From Candidatus Wildermuthbacteria bacterium GWA2_46_15 (GTDB lineage Bacteria; Patescibacteriota; Minisyncoccia; Minisyncoccales; GWA2-46-15): a DNA stretch of 19,078 bases. The stretch is from NCBI GenBank assembly GCA_001823105.1, contig MHTO01000025.1:1-19078 (forward strand), read 5' to 3'. The notes under the pieces were generated by a model. That model searched no databases. It saw nothing but the letters and a program-made list of their open reading frames with translations, and was not told the DNA's origin. Positions 1-7,001 of the stretch are shown here, one piece after another. Position numbers and translations under genes: made by a program. Positions within the stretch are counted from its first letter, which is position 1, and each line of letters opens with the position of its first letter.

Positions 1-198
1 ACGGCTGTGGCGACCGGCACCTTAGCGGGTGTCTTCGGCACCAACGCGGCCGATAGCGGCACGAACTCAACCACGACGACCAAATCCTTTGCCTGGTCGG
101 ACAGATCCAATGCCAGCCACAGCGCGAGCACGGCGGATTGGTCTGACGACTACAAGGTGCCGGGCGTGCCGATGTCCACGCTGACGTTGTCGAAATAA
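1..198 (+). CDS. C-terminal part of an unknown (probably surface) protein
   Basis: The frame is open from the first base of the window and stops at 196-198, so this is the 3' end of a longer gene. The visible 65 residues are rich in Ser, Thr, Ala and Asp, with a TTTT run near the start and a WSDRS...DWSDDYKVPG segment near the end. That composition is typical of extracellular beta-rich domains, but I do not recognise the family. Its base composition is visibly richer in G+C than the surface-protein gene 38 bases downstream. That it shares a function with the following secreted proteins is only a guess from proximity. Confidence 0.6.
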   Translation, partial: TAVATGTLAGVFGTNAADSGTNSTTTTKSFAWSDRSNASHSASTADWSDDYKVPGVPMSTLTLSK

Positions 199-236
199 AG
201 TCTAAACCCGACCCGCATACTTTACTTAAAATAGAT

Positions 237-2018
237 ATGAAATTAAAAGTAATAAAATTATCAATTCTCGCATTAGGATTTTGGTTGTCACCAACTTTAT
301 CTTTAGCTGAAACTAATTTTCCATCTTTTCCGATGGCTTTTTGGGGTGATGCCACCTTAAATAATCTTCTCTTGCCCGCCGGAACTAAAATTAGGGCTTA
401 TTGCGGTAACAATCTAATTGGAGAGATAACTATGATAGAGAGTAGAACATATGGTTACAACGAAGCCATAAAAAATAAATTATTAGTATCAAGTTGTGAC
501 GGCGATATTCTTTTTAAATACTTGCTTTCGGGGGCTAGCGAGGCCTTGACTGGTAGTTCGGAAATTAAATACACTAATTTTGTATCAGGAGCTATTGTTC
601 GAAAAGATTTGAATTTTATTGCCGTTCAGCCTGACGTTACGCCCCCGGTCATTACTCTTCAGGGAATGGGCGTTATGGATATATACGTAGGATCAACATA
701 TGTTGATGCCGGAGCAACTGCTTTGGACAATGTTGACGGAAATATTACCTCGCATATCGTTATTGTAAATCCGGTCAACTCAGCAACTGTTGGAGCTTAC
801 ACAATTACTTACAATGTTTCAGATGCAGCGGGAAATCATGCTATTCAGGTTACCAGAACAGTTAACGTATTGCCTATTTCTAGTTCTGCGCAGTTACTTG
901 GCGAGAATATAATTGTTAGCACAAACACCCCAGAGATTTTAGTAGGCGACAATAATACTTCTAGTTCTGTTATTACAATTCCTGAAAGTGTGACCAACGC
1001 AACGATTAACGTAACCGCGCTTACAACGAGTATCGCGACTAGCGTAACGGCGATTATTCAAAGTGCAATTATCATTAACGCCTCTACAACTATCGGACCC
1101 GTGAAGGTAGAAATTCCGGCTGGCATCCAAGTAGTGGCTGGTACTTCAACTTGGAATGGAATTATTAACGTCCCGCAGGTTAAACCAAATTCTATGGTTA
1201 CAGTTACGCCGGATAGTGGAAATACCGCCACTGTTTCCTCGGTTATAGAAATTGGATACGGCGATACTAAATTAACCTTCGATAAAGCAGCGCGACTTGC
1301 TTTTTCCGGTCAGGCGAGTAAGGAAATCGGTTATTCAAGGGGTGGTGTTTTCACAAAAATAAATACAGTTTGCTCTGCGAATACGCAAGCCGCAGGCGAT
1401 GCTCTGTCCCCAGAGGGAGACTGTAAAATTAGTGTTGGTTCTGACTTGATCGTCTGGACCAAGCATTTCACGAGCTTCGTAATTTATACGCAGGCTGTGG
1501 TTCCATCTGGCGGTGGTGGAGGAGGCGGTGGCGGTGGAGGAGGAGGGGGCGGCGGCGGTGGAGGCGACTATACTGCTCCAACAATTAGTAATATAAGCGT
1601 AGCAAAAGGCGCAAATGAGGCAAGGATTACATGGACCACAAATGAATCCTCTATTTCTTGGGTTGTTTACGGTATATCCACAAGCTACGGTTTAGAGGTA
1701 AAGACGGCAACCTACAATACCTCTCACTCCTTAGTTTTGAGTAATCTTTCTCCCGATACTGTTTATCACTATTCAGTTAAATCAAAAGACAGCACGGGAA
1801 ACATCGGTTCCTATACTGATAAAAGCTTTACTACGGCAAAAGAAGGTGGCATAAGTGGTATTGGCGATATGAATAATGATGGTAAAATAAACAAATACGA
1901 TTTCTCTTTGATGATGGCTAATTGGGGTAAAATAGGAACAAACGTTTCTGATTTAAATAACGACGGGAAAGTCGATAAGTATGACTTCGCTTTATTAATG
2001 TTAAATTGGAGTATATAA
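237..2018 (+). CDS. Secreted multidomain protein with C-terminal dockerin
   Basis: A 593-residue exported protein. Residues 1-24 form a signal peptide (Lys-rich start, hydrophobic core, cleavage likely after SLA). Residues 25-130 form a beta-rich domain (PAGTKIRAYCGN...) of a kind I associate with CPR surface proteins. Residues 133-211 match a DUF5011/Ig-like repeat (VTPPVITL, DAGATALDNVDGNIT, VGAYTITYNVSDAAGNH). Residues 212-423 are a Ser/Thr/Val-rich stretch ending in VWTKHFTSFVIYT. A run of 19 glycines (425-443) is followed by a fibronectin-III-like domain (444-533; LSPDTVYHYSVKSKDSTGNIG). Residues 543-593 are a type I dockerin: two Ca-binding repeats, DMNNDGKINKYDF and DLNNDGKVDKYDF. The next gene, 4 bases on, encodes a membrane-anchored cohesin-like protein, the natural partner. 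The role is probably surface display or adhesion; no catalytic domain is visible. No clear ribosome-binding site precedes the ATG. Confidence 0.9.
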   Translation: MKLKVIKLSILALGFWLSPTLSLAETNFPSFPMAFWGDATLNNLLLPAGTKIRAYCGNNLIGEITMIESRTYGYNEAIKNKLLVSSCDGDILFKYLLSGASEALTGSSEIKYTNFVSGAIVRKDLNFIAVQPDVTPPVITLQGMGVMDIYVGSTYVDAGATALDNVDGNITSHIVIVNPVNSATVGAYTITYNVSDAAGNHAIQVTRTVNVLPISSSAQLLGENIIVSTNTPEILVGDNNTSSSVITIPESVTNATINVTALTTSIATSVTAIIQSAIIINASTTIGPVKVEIPAGIQVVAGTSTWNGIINVPQVKPNSMVTVTPDSGNTATVSSVIEIGYGDTKLTFDKAARLAFSGQASKEIGYSRGGVFTKINTVCSANTQAAGDALSPEGDCKISVGSDLIVWTKHFTSFVIYTQAVVPSGGGGGGGGGGGGGGGGGGGDYTAPTISNISVAKGANEARITWTTNESSISWVVYGISTSYGLEVKTATYNTSHSLVLSNLSPDTVYHYSVKSKDSTGNIGSYTDKSFTTAKEGGISGIGDMNNDGKINKYDFSLMMANWGKIGTNVSDLNNDGKVDKYDFALLMLNWSI

Positions 2019-2022
2019 AAAT

Positions 2023-2817
2023 ATGAAAAACACTAAAAGAAAAATTATATTATCAACGATCATCTTTTTGTCGATTGCTGGTTTTGTCGGAACAGTAGAT
2101 GCCGCGAGTTCTTCTTTATATGTCTCCCCGGCAAGTTTGACCAAAACCGCCGGGGACACTCTTAGCGCGTCTGCAGGGGTTGACGCTTCGGGAAGTAAGG
2201 TTTGCGCGGTTGAGGGGACATTAGTTTTCAACAATCTATCTTGCCAAAGCATAACCGTGGCGAGCGATGTCACTCCGCAATCTTTACCCACTTGTTCAAA
2301 TCCTTACTTCTTGCTTGGCGTGCCAAGTTGCACAACGGCAAATAAGATATTTTTAACAGTGTCAGCCAGGGCAGGAAACGCCGGCACAGCCTCTATCAGC
2401 TTTACGGGCGTTGATATAATAGGCGAGGGCGCGTCGCTCGGTTCAGCCTCGACGGTCGGGAATTATACGATTAATGCTGTTTCAACACCAACATTCACTC
2501 CGACGTCCACGCCCATCTCCACACCTACATCCATACCCATATATACATCCACGCCCGTATCAACTCTAAAACCGACCCCAACATCCAAATCCACATCAAC
2601 CCCGACACCAGAAATAACAACTTCAGAAACAGAACAACAACCAAGGGCAGTTTCCGTCGAAGCCCCCGTCGTTAAGGGTCCAAACCTTCTCCTTGCTGCG
2701 GTTAGCAGTTTCATAACGGTTGGGACAGGAAATAATATTATTGGCATAATTGTTTTATTTGCGATCGCTTTGATTATCTATTTGGCTTATTCTTATTTTC
2801 TAAAAAAGAAAAAGTAG
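2023..2817 (+). CDS. Membrane-anchored cohesin-like protein
   Basis: A 264-residue protein. Residues 1-28 are a signal peptide (MKNTKRKIIL, hydrophobic core, VDA/AS cleavage region). Residues 29-152 look like a cohesin domain: a SLYVSPASLTKTAGDTL first strand, AVEGTLVFN in the place of the usual 'EGTLSFD', and KIFLTVSARAGNAGTASISF near the end. It is somewhat shorter than a classical cohesin and has four cysteines (61, 74, 91, 103) that could form disulfides. Residues 153-207 are a Pro/Thr/Ser linker, residues 239-260 a membrane helix, and the protein ends in KKKK, giving an anchor with the cohesin outside. It starts 4 bases after the dockerin gene, so the two are probably co-transcribed. Function inferred: holding the dockerin protein at the cell surface. 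The cohesin call rests on pattern similarity; another Ig-like fold remains possible. Confidence 0.78.
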   Translation: MKNTKRKIILSTIIFLSIAGFVGTVDAASSSLYVSPASLTKTAGDTLSASAGVDASGSKVCAVEGTLVFNNLSCQSITVASDVTPQSLPTCSNPYFLLGVPSCTTANKIFLTVSARAGNAGTASISFTGVDIIGEGASLGSASTVGNYTINAVSTPTFTPTSTPISTPTSIPIYTSTPVSTLKPTPTSKSTSTPTPEITTSETEQQPRAVSVEAPVVKGPNLLLAAVSSFITVGTGNNIIGIIVLFAIALIIYLAYSYFLKKKK

Positions 2818-2970
2818 GCCAAAACAGTCTACGCCCATAGAGCCAAATCCGGTATGTAAAACACACTCCGTTTGTAGTTGAATTATGGTTCTAACGCTGT
2901 TTACGATACGGAGCATCGACATTAATCAGATCTAAAGTTCTAAAATCGTCCGCTAGAGCGAGCATGTCAT
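2818..2970. other. Gene-free spacer after the cohesin-like gene
   Basis: I see no gene, tRNA or convincing terminator here. One stretch, ggttctaacgctg (2887-2899), resembles the start of the dispersed 'ggttctaacgtcgtcc' element found four times between 10375 and 13627, but without the rest of that element. Confidence 0.4.
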
Positions 2971-3162
2971 ATGAATTCTAAGTTGAGGAAATTGGAGAAT
3001 CTCAATAGACTTTTAAAACCGCCACAAGAGCTGGGCGGTAATTTCGTTCCCGTCGATTCCGAGCCACAGTTCGACTTTATGTTCTTAGCGGAAATGCCTT
3101 CGATGCGAGAGCCTGAAGACCAGGGAGAGCTGCACACGAATTATGTGGAAAAAAGTTCCTGA
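2971..3162 (+). pseudogene. Truncated N-terminal remnant, possibly uracil-DNA-glycosylase-like
   Basis: A 63-codon frame that starts like a real protein (MNSKLRKLENLNRLLKPP) and contains DFMFLAEMPSMREPED. This recalls the first strand and active-site loop of uracil-DNA-glycosylase-superfamily proteins. That assignment is from memory of the family and is weak. The frame runs into a REP-like palindrome at 3149-3170 and stops there, so at most an N-terminal fragment survives, consistent with a gene cut by a repeat insertion or deletion. There is no ribosome-binding site. On the opposite strand, 3322-3165 could encode a short winged-helix-like segment (AFYRLLDGLVKMGLIEKR), also ending in the palindrome; I cannot tell whether either remnant is real. 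Confidence 0.25.
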
Positions 3163-3170
3163 CACCTTTT
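3149..3170. repeat. REP-like palindrome, copy 1
   Basis: A-tract, gttcctgacacc, T-tract. It is nearly the same as the copy at 10013-10037 and related to those at 9276-9301 and 9348-9360. Short elements with a GGT..CTG.CACC core flanked by A and T runs resemble palindromes associated with REP/Y1 (IS200-like) transposases. No transposase gene is in the window. Confidence 0.6.
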
Positions 3171-3326
3171 CTCCCTAGGGGTACCTGCCAGAGACGAGGC
3201 ACTTCTAAATCTATCTCTTTAGTATCTTGTTTTCCGGAGTCGCCAGAAAGGCGCTTTTCAATAAGGCCCATCTTGACTAAGCCATCTAAAAGGCGGTAAA
3301 AGGCAATAGAATACATTCTCATTCAA

Positions 3327-3333
3327 AAGGAGG
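3327..3333 (+). promoter_or_regulatory. Strong Shine-Dalgarno site of the kinase gene
   Basis: AAGGAGG lies 5 bases before the ATG at 3339 and fixes that start. It is the only strong Shine-Dalgarno match before a protein gene in this window. Confidence 0.8.
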
Positions 3334-3338
3334 ACGAG

Positions 3339-3953
3339 ATGGACAAGATGAGAGGCGCGTGGATCGGATTCTGCGGTATAGACGGCGCTGGCAAGTCTAC
3401 CCAAGCGGCTCTGACGTGCAGCTGGCTGACGCAGAAAGGACTGCCCAACCTTTTGCGAGAGGGGAAAAGAGACTTTGTTTCTGAAATGGCATCGGCGATT
3501 GCGAGGAGCCATGGAGCCGAGAGCGGCCGTAAATACTTTGGAGAAGAGTATTATATGGTCGCCCTAAGCTTTGACTTATTGCGCGAAGCCGTGCTCGACG
3601 TGCGTCCTTTTCTCGCGGCAGGAACAACGGTGGTTTCGGCCCGAACCGCCTTTTGCCGGCTCGCGGGAGGTTTGCTTAGAGAGTGCCGTTCGCTAGAGCT
3701 CGCAAAAGAAGTTGCTTTCTTTGACGGTATCCCCGACATAGTCATTTGGCTGGACGCCTCGTCCGAGGTAGCCTGCCAAAGAGTAATTGAGCGGGGGTTA
3801 GATATCGCTACAGTAGAGCACTTGACGGTTTACCGGGCGGCCATGGGTAGAATACTGCAAGGCTATTCCCATATTAGAATCGATGGGGATGAGCCAGTTG
3901 ACTCAGTGAAATTGGAGGTGAGAAGAACAATAGAAAAAGCACTGAGGTTATAA
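3339..3953 (+). CDS. Thymidylate-kinase-like P-loop nucleotide kinase
   Basis: A 204-residue cytosolic protein of the usual thymidylate kinase length. The Walker A loop GIDGAGKST (residues 13-21) is the form typical of dTMP kinases, which phosphorylate dTMP to dTDP with ATP. The middle VVSARTAFCRLAGG (about 96-109) aligns with the family's 'DRY' segment but lacks the Asp, and the LID region (about 150-172) is only loosely conserved. So the nucleotide substrate is uncertain and a divergent (deoxy)nucleotide or small-molecule kinase is possible. The gene stands alone, has a strong Shine-Dalgarno site, and is visibly richer in G+C than the A/T-rich genes around it, which hints at transfer. It converges on the Nudix gene across a shared hairpin terminator. 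Confidence 0.8.
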   Translation: MDKMRGAWIGFCGIDGAGKSTQAALTCSWLTQKGLPNLLREGKRDFVSEMASAIARSHGAESGRKYFGEEYYMVALSFDLLREAVLDVRPFLAAGTTVVSARTAFCRLAGGLLRECRSLELAKEVAFFDGIPDIVIWLDASSEVACQRVIERGLDIATVEHLTVYRAAMGRILQGYSHIRIDGDEPVDSVKLEVRRTIEKALRL

Positions 3954-3954
3954 A

Positions 3955-3983
3955 AACAAGCTCGAGTTCGACTCGAGCTTGTT
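3955..3983. terminator. Bidirectional hairpin terminator
   Basis: A perfect 13-bp stem (3955-3967 with 3971-3983) closes a TCG loop. A-rich flank on the left and T-rich on the right suit termination of both the kinase gene (+) and the Nudix gene (-). It starts 1 base after the kinase stop codon. Confidence 0.85.
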
Positions 3984-3987
3984 AAAT

Positions 3988-4455
3988 TTATCGATTCCAT
4001 TCAAAGTAGTTTTTGAATCCTTCGTACAATCCCCTGACAAAGCATTTAGAAACATTCTTTTTGCCGAGTTTTAGCCATCGATAACCAATGTGCTCGTTTG
4101 AGGTTTTGATTTCTCCGCTTAGATACTTTGCTTCAAAAAAAATAAAAACAATATACATCTCTTTCTGATATCTTGCAGAAAAATAAGGATGGCGTGAAAT
4201 AGAGACAGGTCTTTTCATCAAGCGGTATCTGACGGATTTCCCAATCTCCTCCGCTATTTCACGTTTAAGAATTTCTTCATAAGACATTCTTAACTCGTCT
4301 GAATTTATTCTGCCGCCGGGCACGTCATAAAAACCAGCCATTGAACTGTTTTCCGGCATTGCCAATGCCAAAACCTCGCCTTTTTTGTTTTTGATAATTA
4401 GCTTGAGGCTCACCTGGAAGAGATATGGGTCGTGATTTTCTTTCTGTATCGCCAT
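3988..4455 (-). CDS. Nudix hydrolase (divergent from the phosphonate-like operon)
   Basis: A 155-residue Nudix-fold protein. The Nudix box begins at GGRINSDE (G48, E54) and ends REIAEEIGK (R65, E66, E69, E70, G72), with ten rather than the usual seven residues between E54 and R65, so there is a three-residue insertion. Nudix enzymes cleave nucleoside diphosphates linked to another group, using Mg bound by the REXXEE glutamates. The substrate cannot be told from sequence. Its start faces the pepM-like gene across only 76 bases, so the two may share a control region. On its own strand TAGAAT lies 6 bases before the ATG, suggesting a leaderless start. A second Nudix gene ends the operon on the other side. 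Confidence 0.9.
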   Translation of the reverse strand: MAIQKENHDPYLFQVSLKLIIKNKKGEVLALAMPENSSMAGFYDVPGGRINSDELRMSYEEILKREIAEEIGKSVRYRLMKRPVSISRHPYFSARYQKEMYIVFIFFEAKYLSGEIKTSNEHIGYRWLKLGKKNVSKCFVRGLYEGFKNYFEWNR

Positions 4456-4531
4456 AATCTTATTCTACGGGTCGTATATCGCAGATTAGTTATTTTAAGA
4501 CATCGTTTTATTCTCGTCAAAGTATGTTATC

Positions 4532-5386
4532 ATGATTTTAGACGACAATGTTCCGTTTTCGAGTATGAATTCTAAAAACAAAGAAAAAAGTCCACTTTTA
4601 ATTTTAGGGGCTCCTGACGCCATGACGGCTAGAATTTGCCGGGATTTGGGGGCGGATTTCATATGGGCGAGTAGCTTTGTTCTATCTAGTCTGCTGGGCA
4701 GTAAAGACGATGGCATGGTTAATATAAATCGGTATATGCCCTTGATAGAAGGGTTAATAGCCGCTTCGTCTGCGCCGGTAATTCTGGATTTTGACATCTG
4801 CGGCCGCAACAGAAAAGAATGCATCTACCAGCTGAATAAAATCAAAAAATTGCGTTTAGGTGGTATTTGCATAGAAGATGAGGGGTGGCCTAAGGTGAAC
4901 GCAATGTTAAAGTCATCATTAAGAAGATTAGTATCTCCGGAAAAGATGGCGCAGAAAATAAGCACAGCAAAGAAAACTTTAAACCCTGGCACTTTTGTGA
5001 TAGCGCGCACCCATTCTTTAATCGCTAAAGAGAACTTATTGGAGTTGCAAAATCGTATTAATAGATACACGAGAGCTGGAGCTGATATCCTTTGTATGCA
5101 TTACACCGGAGAAAAGTGGGATTATTACCAGGGAATCATAAACAAATTAAGAATATCCAAGCCGCTAATGGTGATATTTTCTAAATTCAATTTTGTGCCA
5201 GGAGCCTTGGATTGTTCAAAAATCAAATACATATTATTCCCGAACCAAATTTATCGGATGATGATGCGTCCGGTTATTGATTTTAAAAACAGGCAGAAAA
5301 AATTTAGCGTCCGCTCGGTTAAATTTAATCCGCAAAAACTGATCGATATAAGAGAGATTTTTAATACTTTTAGTAAAACTTGTTGA
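4532..5386 (+). CDS. pepM: Phosphoenolpyruvate mutase-like enzyme (PEP mutase/isocitrate lyase superfamily)
   Basis: A 284-residue TIM-barrel-type protein. PepM turns phosphoenolpyruvate into phosphonopyruvate, the entry step to C-P compounds. The residues known from mussel PEP mutase appear in the same order and almost the same numbering: W45 and S47 (FIWASSFVLSS), D59/D60, D86 and D88 (LDFDICGRN), E115-D116, K121 and N123 in the gating loop, R159 (IARTHS) and H190 (ADILCMH). The PepM signature EDKxxxxxNS reads EDEGWPKVNA here: Lys to Glu and Ser to Ala, with the catalytic Lys and Asn kept. The isocitrate-lyase signature KKCGH is absent. The start is uncertain: ATG 4565 is an alternative and neither has a Shine-Dalgarno site. 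The stop overlaps the next start (TGATG). Another superfamily lyase or hydrolase activity is possible. Confidence 0.82.
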   Translation: MILDDNVPFSSMNSKNKEKSPLLILGAPDAMTARICRDLGADFIWASSFVLSSLLGSKDDGMVNINRYMPLIEGLIAASSAPVILDFDICGRNRKECIYQLNKIKKLRLGGICIEDEGWPKVNAMLKSSLRRLVSPEKMAQKISTAKKTLNPGTFVIARTHSLIAKENLLELQNRINRYTRAGADILCMHYTGEKWDYYQGIINKLRISKPLMVIFSKFNFVPGALDCSKIKYILFPNQIYRMMMRPVIDFKNRQKKFSVRSVKFNPQKLIDIREIFNTFSKTC

Positions 5387-6282
5387 TGGAAGATTATATT
5401 CTTTATGTTGGTGAAGACAAAGATTTTTCTGATCGTTGGTTAACCAAAATTGTCCAAAAGCAAGCAGAATTGCCAGTCGTTCTTTTGGGCCCAGGGAAAG
5501 AAAATGCTAGAATCTCGCACTCTCCTATTTTAGTTATAAATAGGTTGTATGCCTCTGCCATCTACAGACACGGAAAAAAGAATGTAATGAAAGTTTTCAG
5601 GAAACTGATTGCCCTGGAAAAGAAGGACGTACCAATCATTAATTCATCAAAAGGATATTTGATCGAACTAGATAGAATAAAACAGTTTGCATTTTTTAAT
5701 AAACATCATATTCCTTATATTCAAATATCAAGGGTTAACTCCATTTTGCGTCGCCGAGAGCCTATTGCTTTCCCCTGTGTTTTAAAGCTCAATCCTTCTG
5801 GCAGAAACAGGACGTTGGAGATAGTTACAAACAAAGAAAGCCTTCGTCTAATGCCATCTGCGTCAAGAAAGAATAATGTATTGCAGTCGCTTATAAAAAA
5901 ACTGATCTGTTATCGAACGGAATTCGTCGGCGATTGGTGTGCAACATATCCTCAGCATCTTTGTTTTCAAAAAAACAAATTAACTTTCCGCAAGATCTAC
6001 AAAATTGTCCCTACCCCGATTTCAGAATTATTGAAGAAAAAAATTATTAAATCAATGAAAGAAATTGGCGTTTCCGCTTTCTCTATAGAGTATTTTATGA
6101 GAAGAAATAATTTAGAGGGCATAGTTGATTTCAACCTGACTTCAAATTACCACCCGGTTTTTATTAAAATAACTCATGGCCACCTAGAGCACGCTTGGCA
6201 AAAATTAATAAACCTAAAAGAAACACTATGGAATTCTCCAAAGAAACGATTCTTTTATCGGACATCGTTAACTATAGCTTGA
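5386..6282 (+). CDS. Divergent ATP-grasp ligase-like protein
   Basis: A 298-residue protein that I read as a degenerate ATP-grasp (RimK/carboxylate-amine ligase type). Such enzymes activate a carboxylate as acyl-phosphate and join it to an amine. Visible features: a Rossmann-like N-terminal part (1-85); INSSKGYLIELDRIKQFAFF, resembling the 'N...i...DK....' helix before the ATP site; PCVLKLNPSGRNR (130-142) with the ATP-binding Lys134 and a short loop; and a C-terminal metal region IEYFMRR...GIVDFNLTSNYHP (E235, D248, N250), where canonical members have 'E.N..P'. The start is set at ATG 5386, coupled to the upstream TGA, rather than TTG 5380. It overlaps the CofE-like gene by 55 bases. In this operon it could ligate an amino acid to an amino-phosphonate; that is inference. 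Confidence 0.62.
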   Translation: MEDYILYVGEDKDFSDRWLTKIVQKQAELPVVLLGPGKENARISHSPILVINRLYASAIYRHGKKNVMKVFRKLIALEKKDVPIINSSKGYLIELDRIKQFAFFNKHHIPYIQISRVNSILRRREPIAFPCVLKLNPSGRNRTLEIVTNKESLRLMPSASRKNNVLQSLIKKLICYRTEFVGDWCATYPQHLCFQKNKLTFRKIYKIVPTPISELLKKKIIKSMKEIGVSAFSIEYFMRRNNLEGIVDFNLTSNYHPVFIKITHGHLEHAWQKLINLKETLWNSPKKRFFYRTSLTIA

Positions 6283-6995
6283 AAGGCATAACCGCTGCCC
6301 TAGGCAAAGGTACCGGCATAACAAAGTTTGTTAGACCGATTTCGTTTAAAGTCAACGAGAACTCAAAACCTTCTGATATAGCGGACTCGCTTTTAACTTC
6401 TAACATCCTTGGCGAGGGCGATATTGTCGTCATCCCCTCTAAGGTCATTGCTATTCTCGAAAAGCGTTTTGTCTATGGATTAACGATGGAAAATTACCGA
6501 CAATGCATTAATAATTTGAATTTTGCCAGAGCAAATTTAACAACACCGGATAGCGATCCCATTTCAGAAAAAGACGTTATCGGCCTTGATAAGCTTGATC
6601 CAGAGAAAAAAATCGGACTCAGATATCCAAAAAATCCCAATCTGTCTTGTTATGAAATAGCTAAGAGAGTTAAGGATGCTTCAGGATTAAAAATAGATGT
6701 GGTTGTCAGCGATTCTGATGCTGGTGGCGCAAAAGGAGTTAAACTTATAGGTTGTCCCACTATTTTGGTTACTCCAATAGGTGCAACTAAGGGTCTACGC
6801 CTTTTTTACTGCATGCGGGTAGCGGTGGCTGCCGAGGCAATCTGGAATAACGTTGAAAATACACCGATAGTTTTGGCCCAGTTATATCATTCTGTCTATA
6901 AAACAAGAGAGGGCGTCGGAGAATTCAGATATGATGGTTTTCTTAACGCCCATAAAGAGCCGGACATTATTTCGAGATTACAAGATAATTCGTAG
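6228..6995 (+). CDS. CofE-like (F420-0:gamma-glutamyl ligase family) amide ligase
   Basis: A 255-residue protein from ATG 6228; ATG 6195 would add 11 residues and a longer overlap. CofE adds glutamate to coenzyme F420 with GTP. Family marks: EGDIVVIPSKVIAILEKR (63-80), matching the CofE 'GDv.Vv.qK..Sk.EgR' strand-helix; VVVSDSDAGGAKGVKLIGCPT (158-178), matching the metal-binding 'iiSDTfGr' region; and the hydrophobic AVAAEAIWN helix that follows. No F420 biosynthesis or F420-dependent gene is in the window, so a peptide-bond-forming role on another acid seems likelier than F420 tail building. It overlaps the ATP-grasp gene and is followed 6 bases later by the methyltransferase. It has no Shine-Dalgarno site, so translational coupling is plausible. 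Confidence 0.72.
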   Translation: MEFSKETILLSDIVNYSLKGITAALGKGTGITKFVRPISFKVNENSKPSDIADSLLTSNILGEGDIVVIPSKVIAILEKRFVYGLTMENYRQCINNLNFARANLTTPDSDPISEKDVIGLDKLDPEKKIGLRYPKNPNLSCYEIAKRVKDASGLKIDVVVSDSDAGGAKGVKLIGCPTILVTPIGATKGLRLFYCMRVAVAAEAIWNNVENTPIVLAQLYHSVYKTREGVGEFRYDGFLNAHKEPDIISRLQDNS

Positions 6996-7001
6996 AGTCT
7001 G

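Noticed and set aside
939..1130. Minus-strand frame inside the dockerin protein gene
   Set aside because: Shadow of a strongly supported secreted protein on the plus strand; composition is random.
2463..2747. Minus-strand frame with V/G/D repeats
   Set aside because: It is the mirror of the Pro/Thr/Ser linker of the cohesin-like protein.
3077..3322. Minus-strand frame with a winged-helix-like start (AFYRLLDGLVKMGLIEKR)
   Set aside because: Its second half is the REP-like palindrome read through and its start abuts the kinase ribosome-binding site; kept only as a remark under the 2971-3162 remnant.
3960..3980. gttcgactc as a tRNA T-loop
   Set aside because: It is the loop of a perfect terminator hairpin; no acceptor, D or anticodon arm can be drawn.
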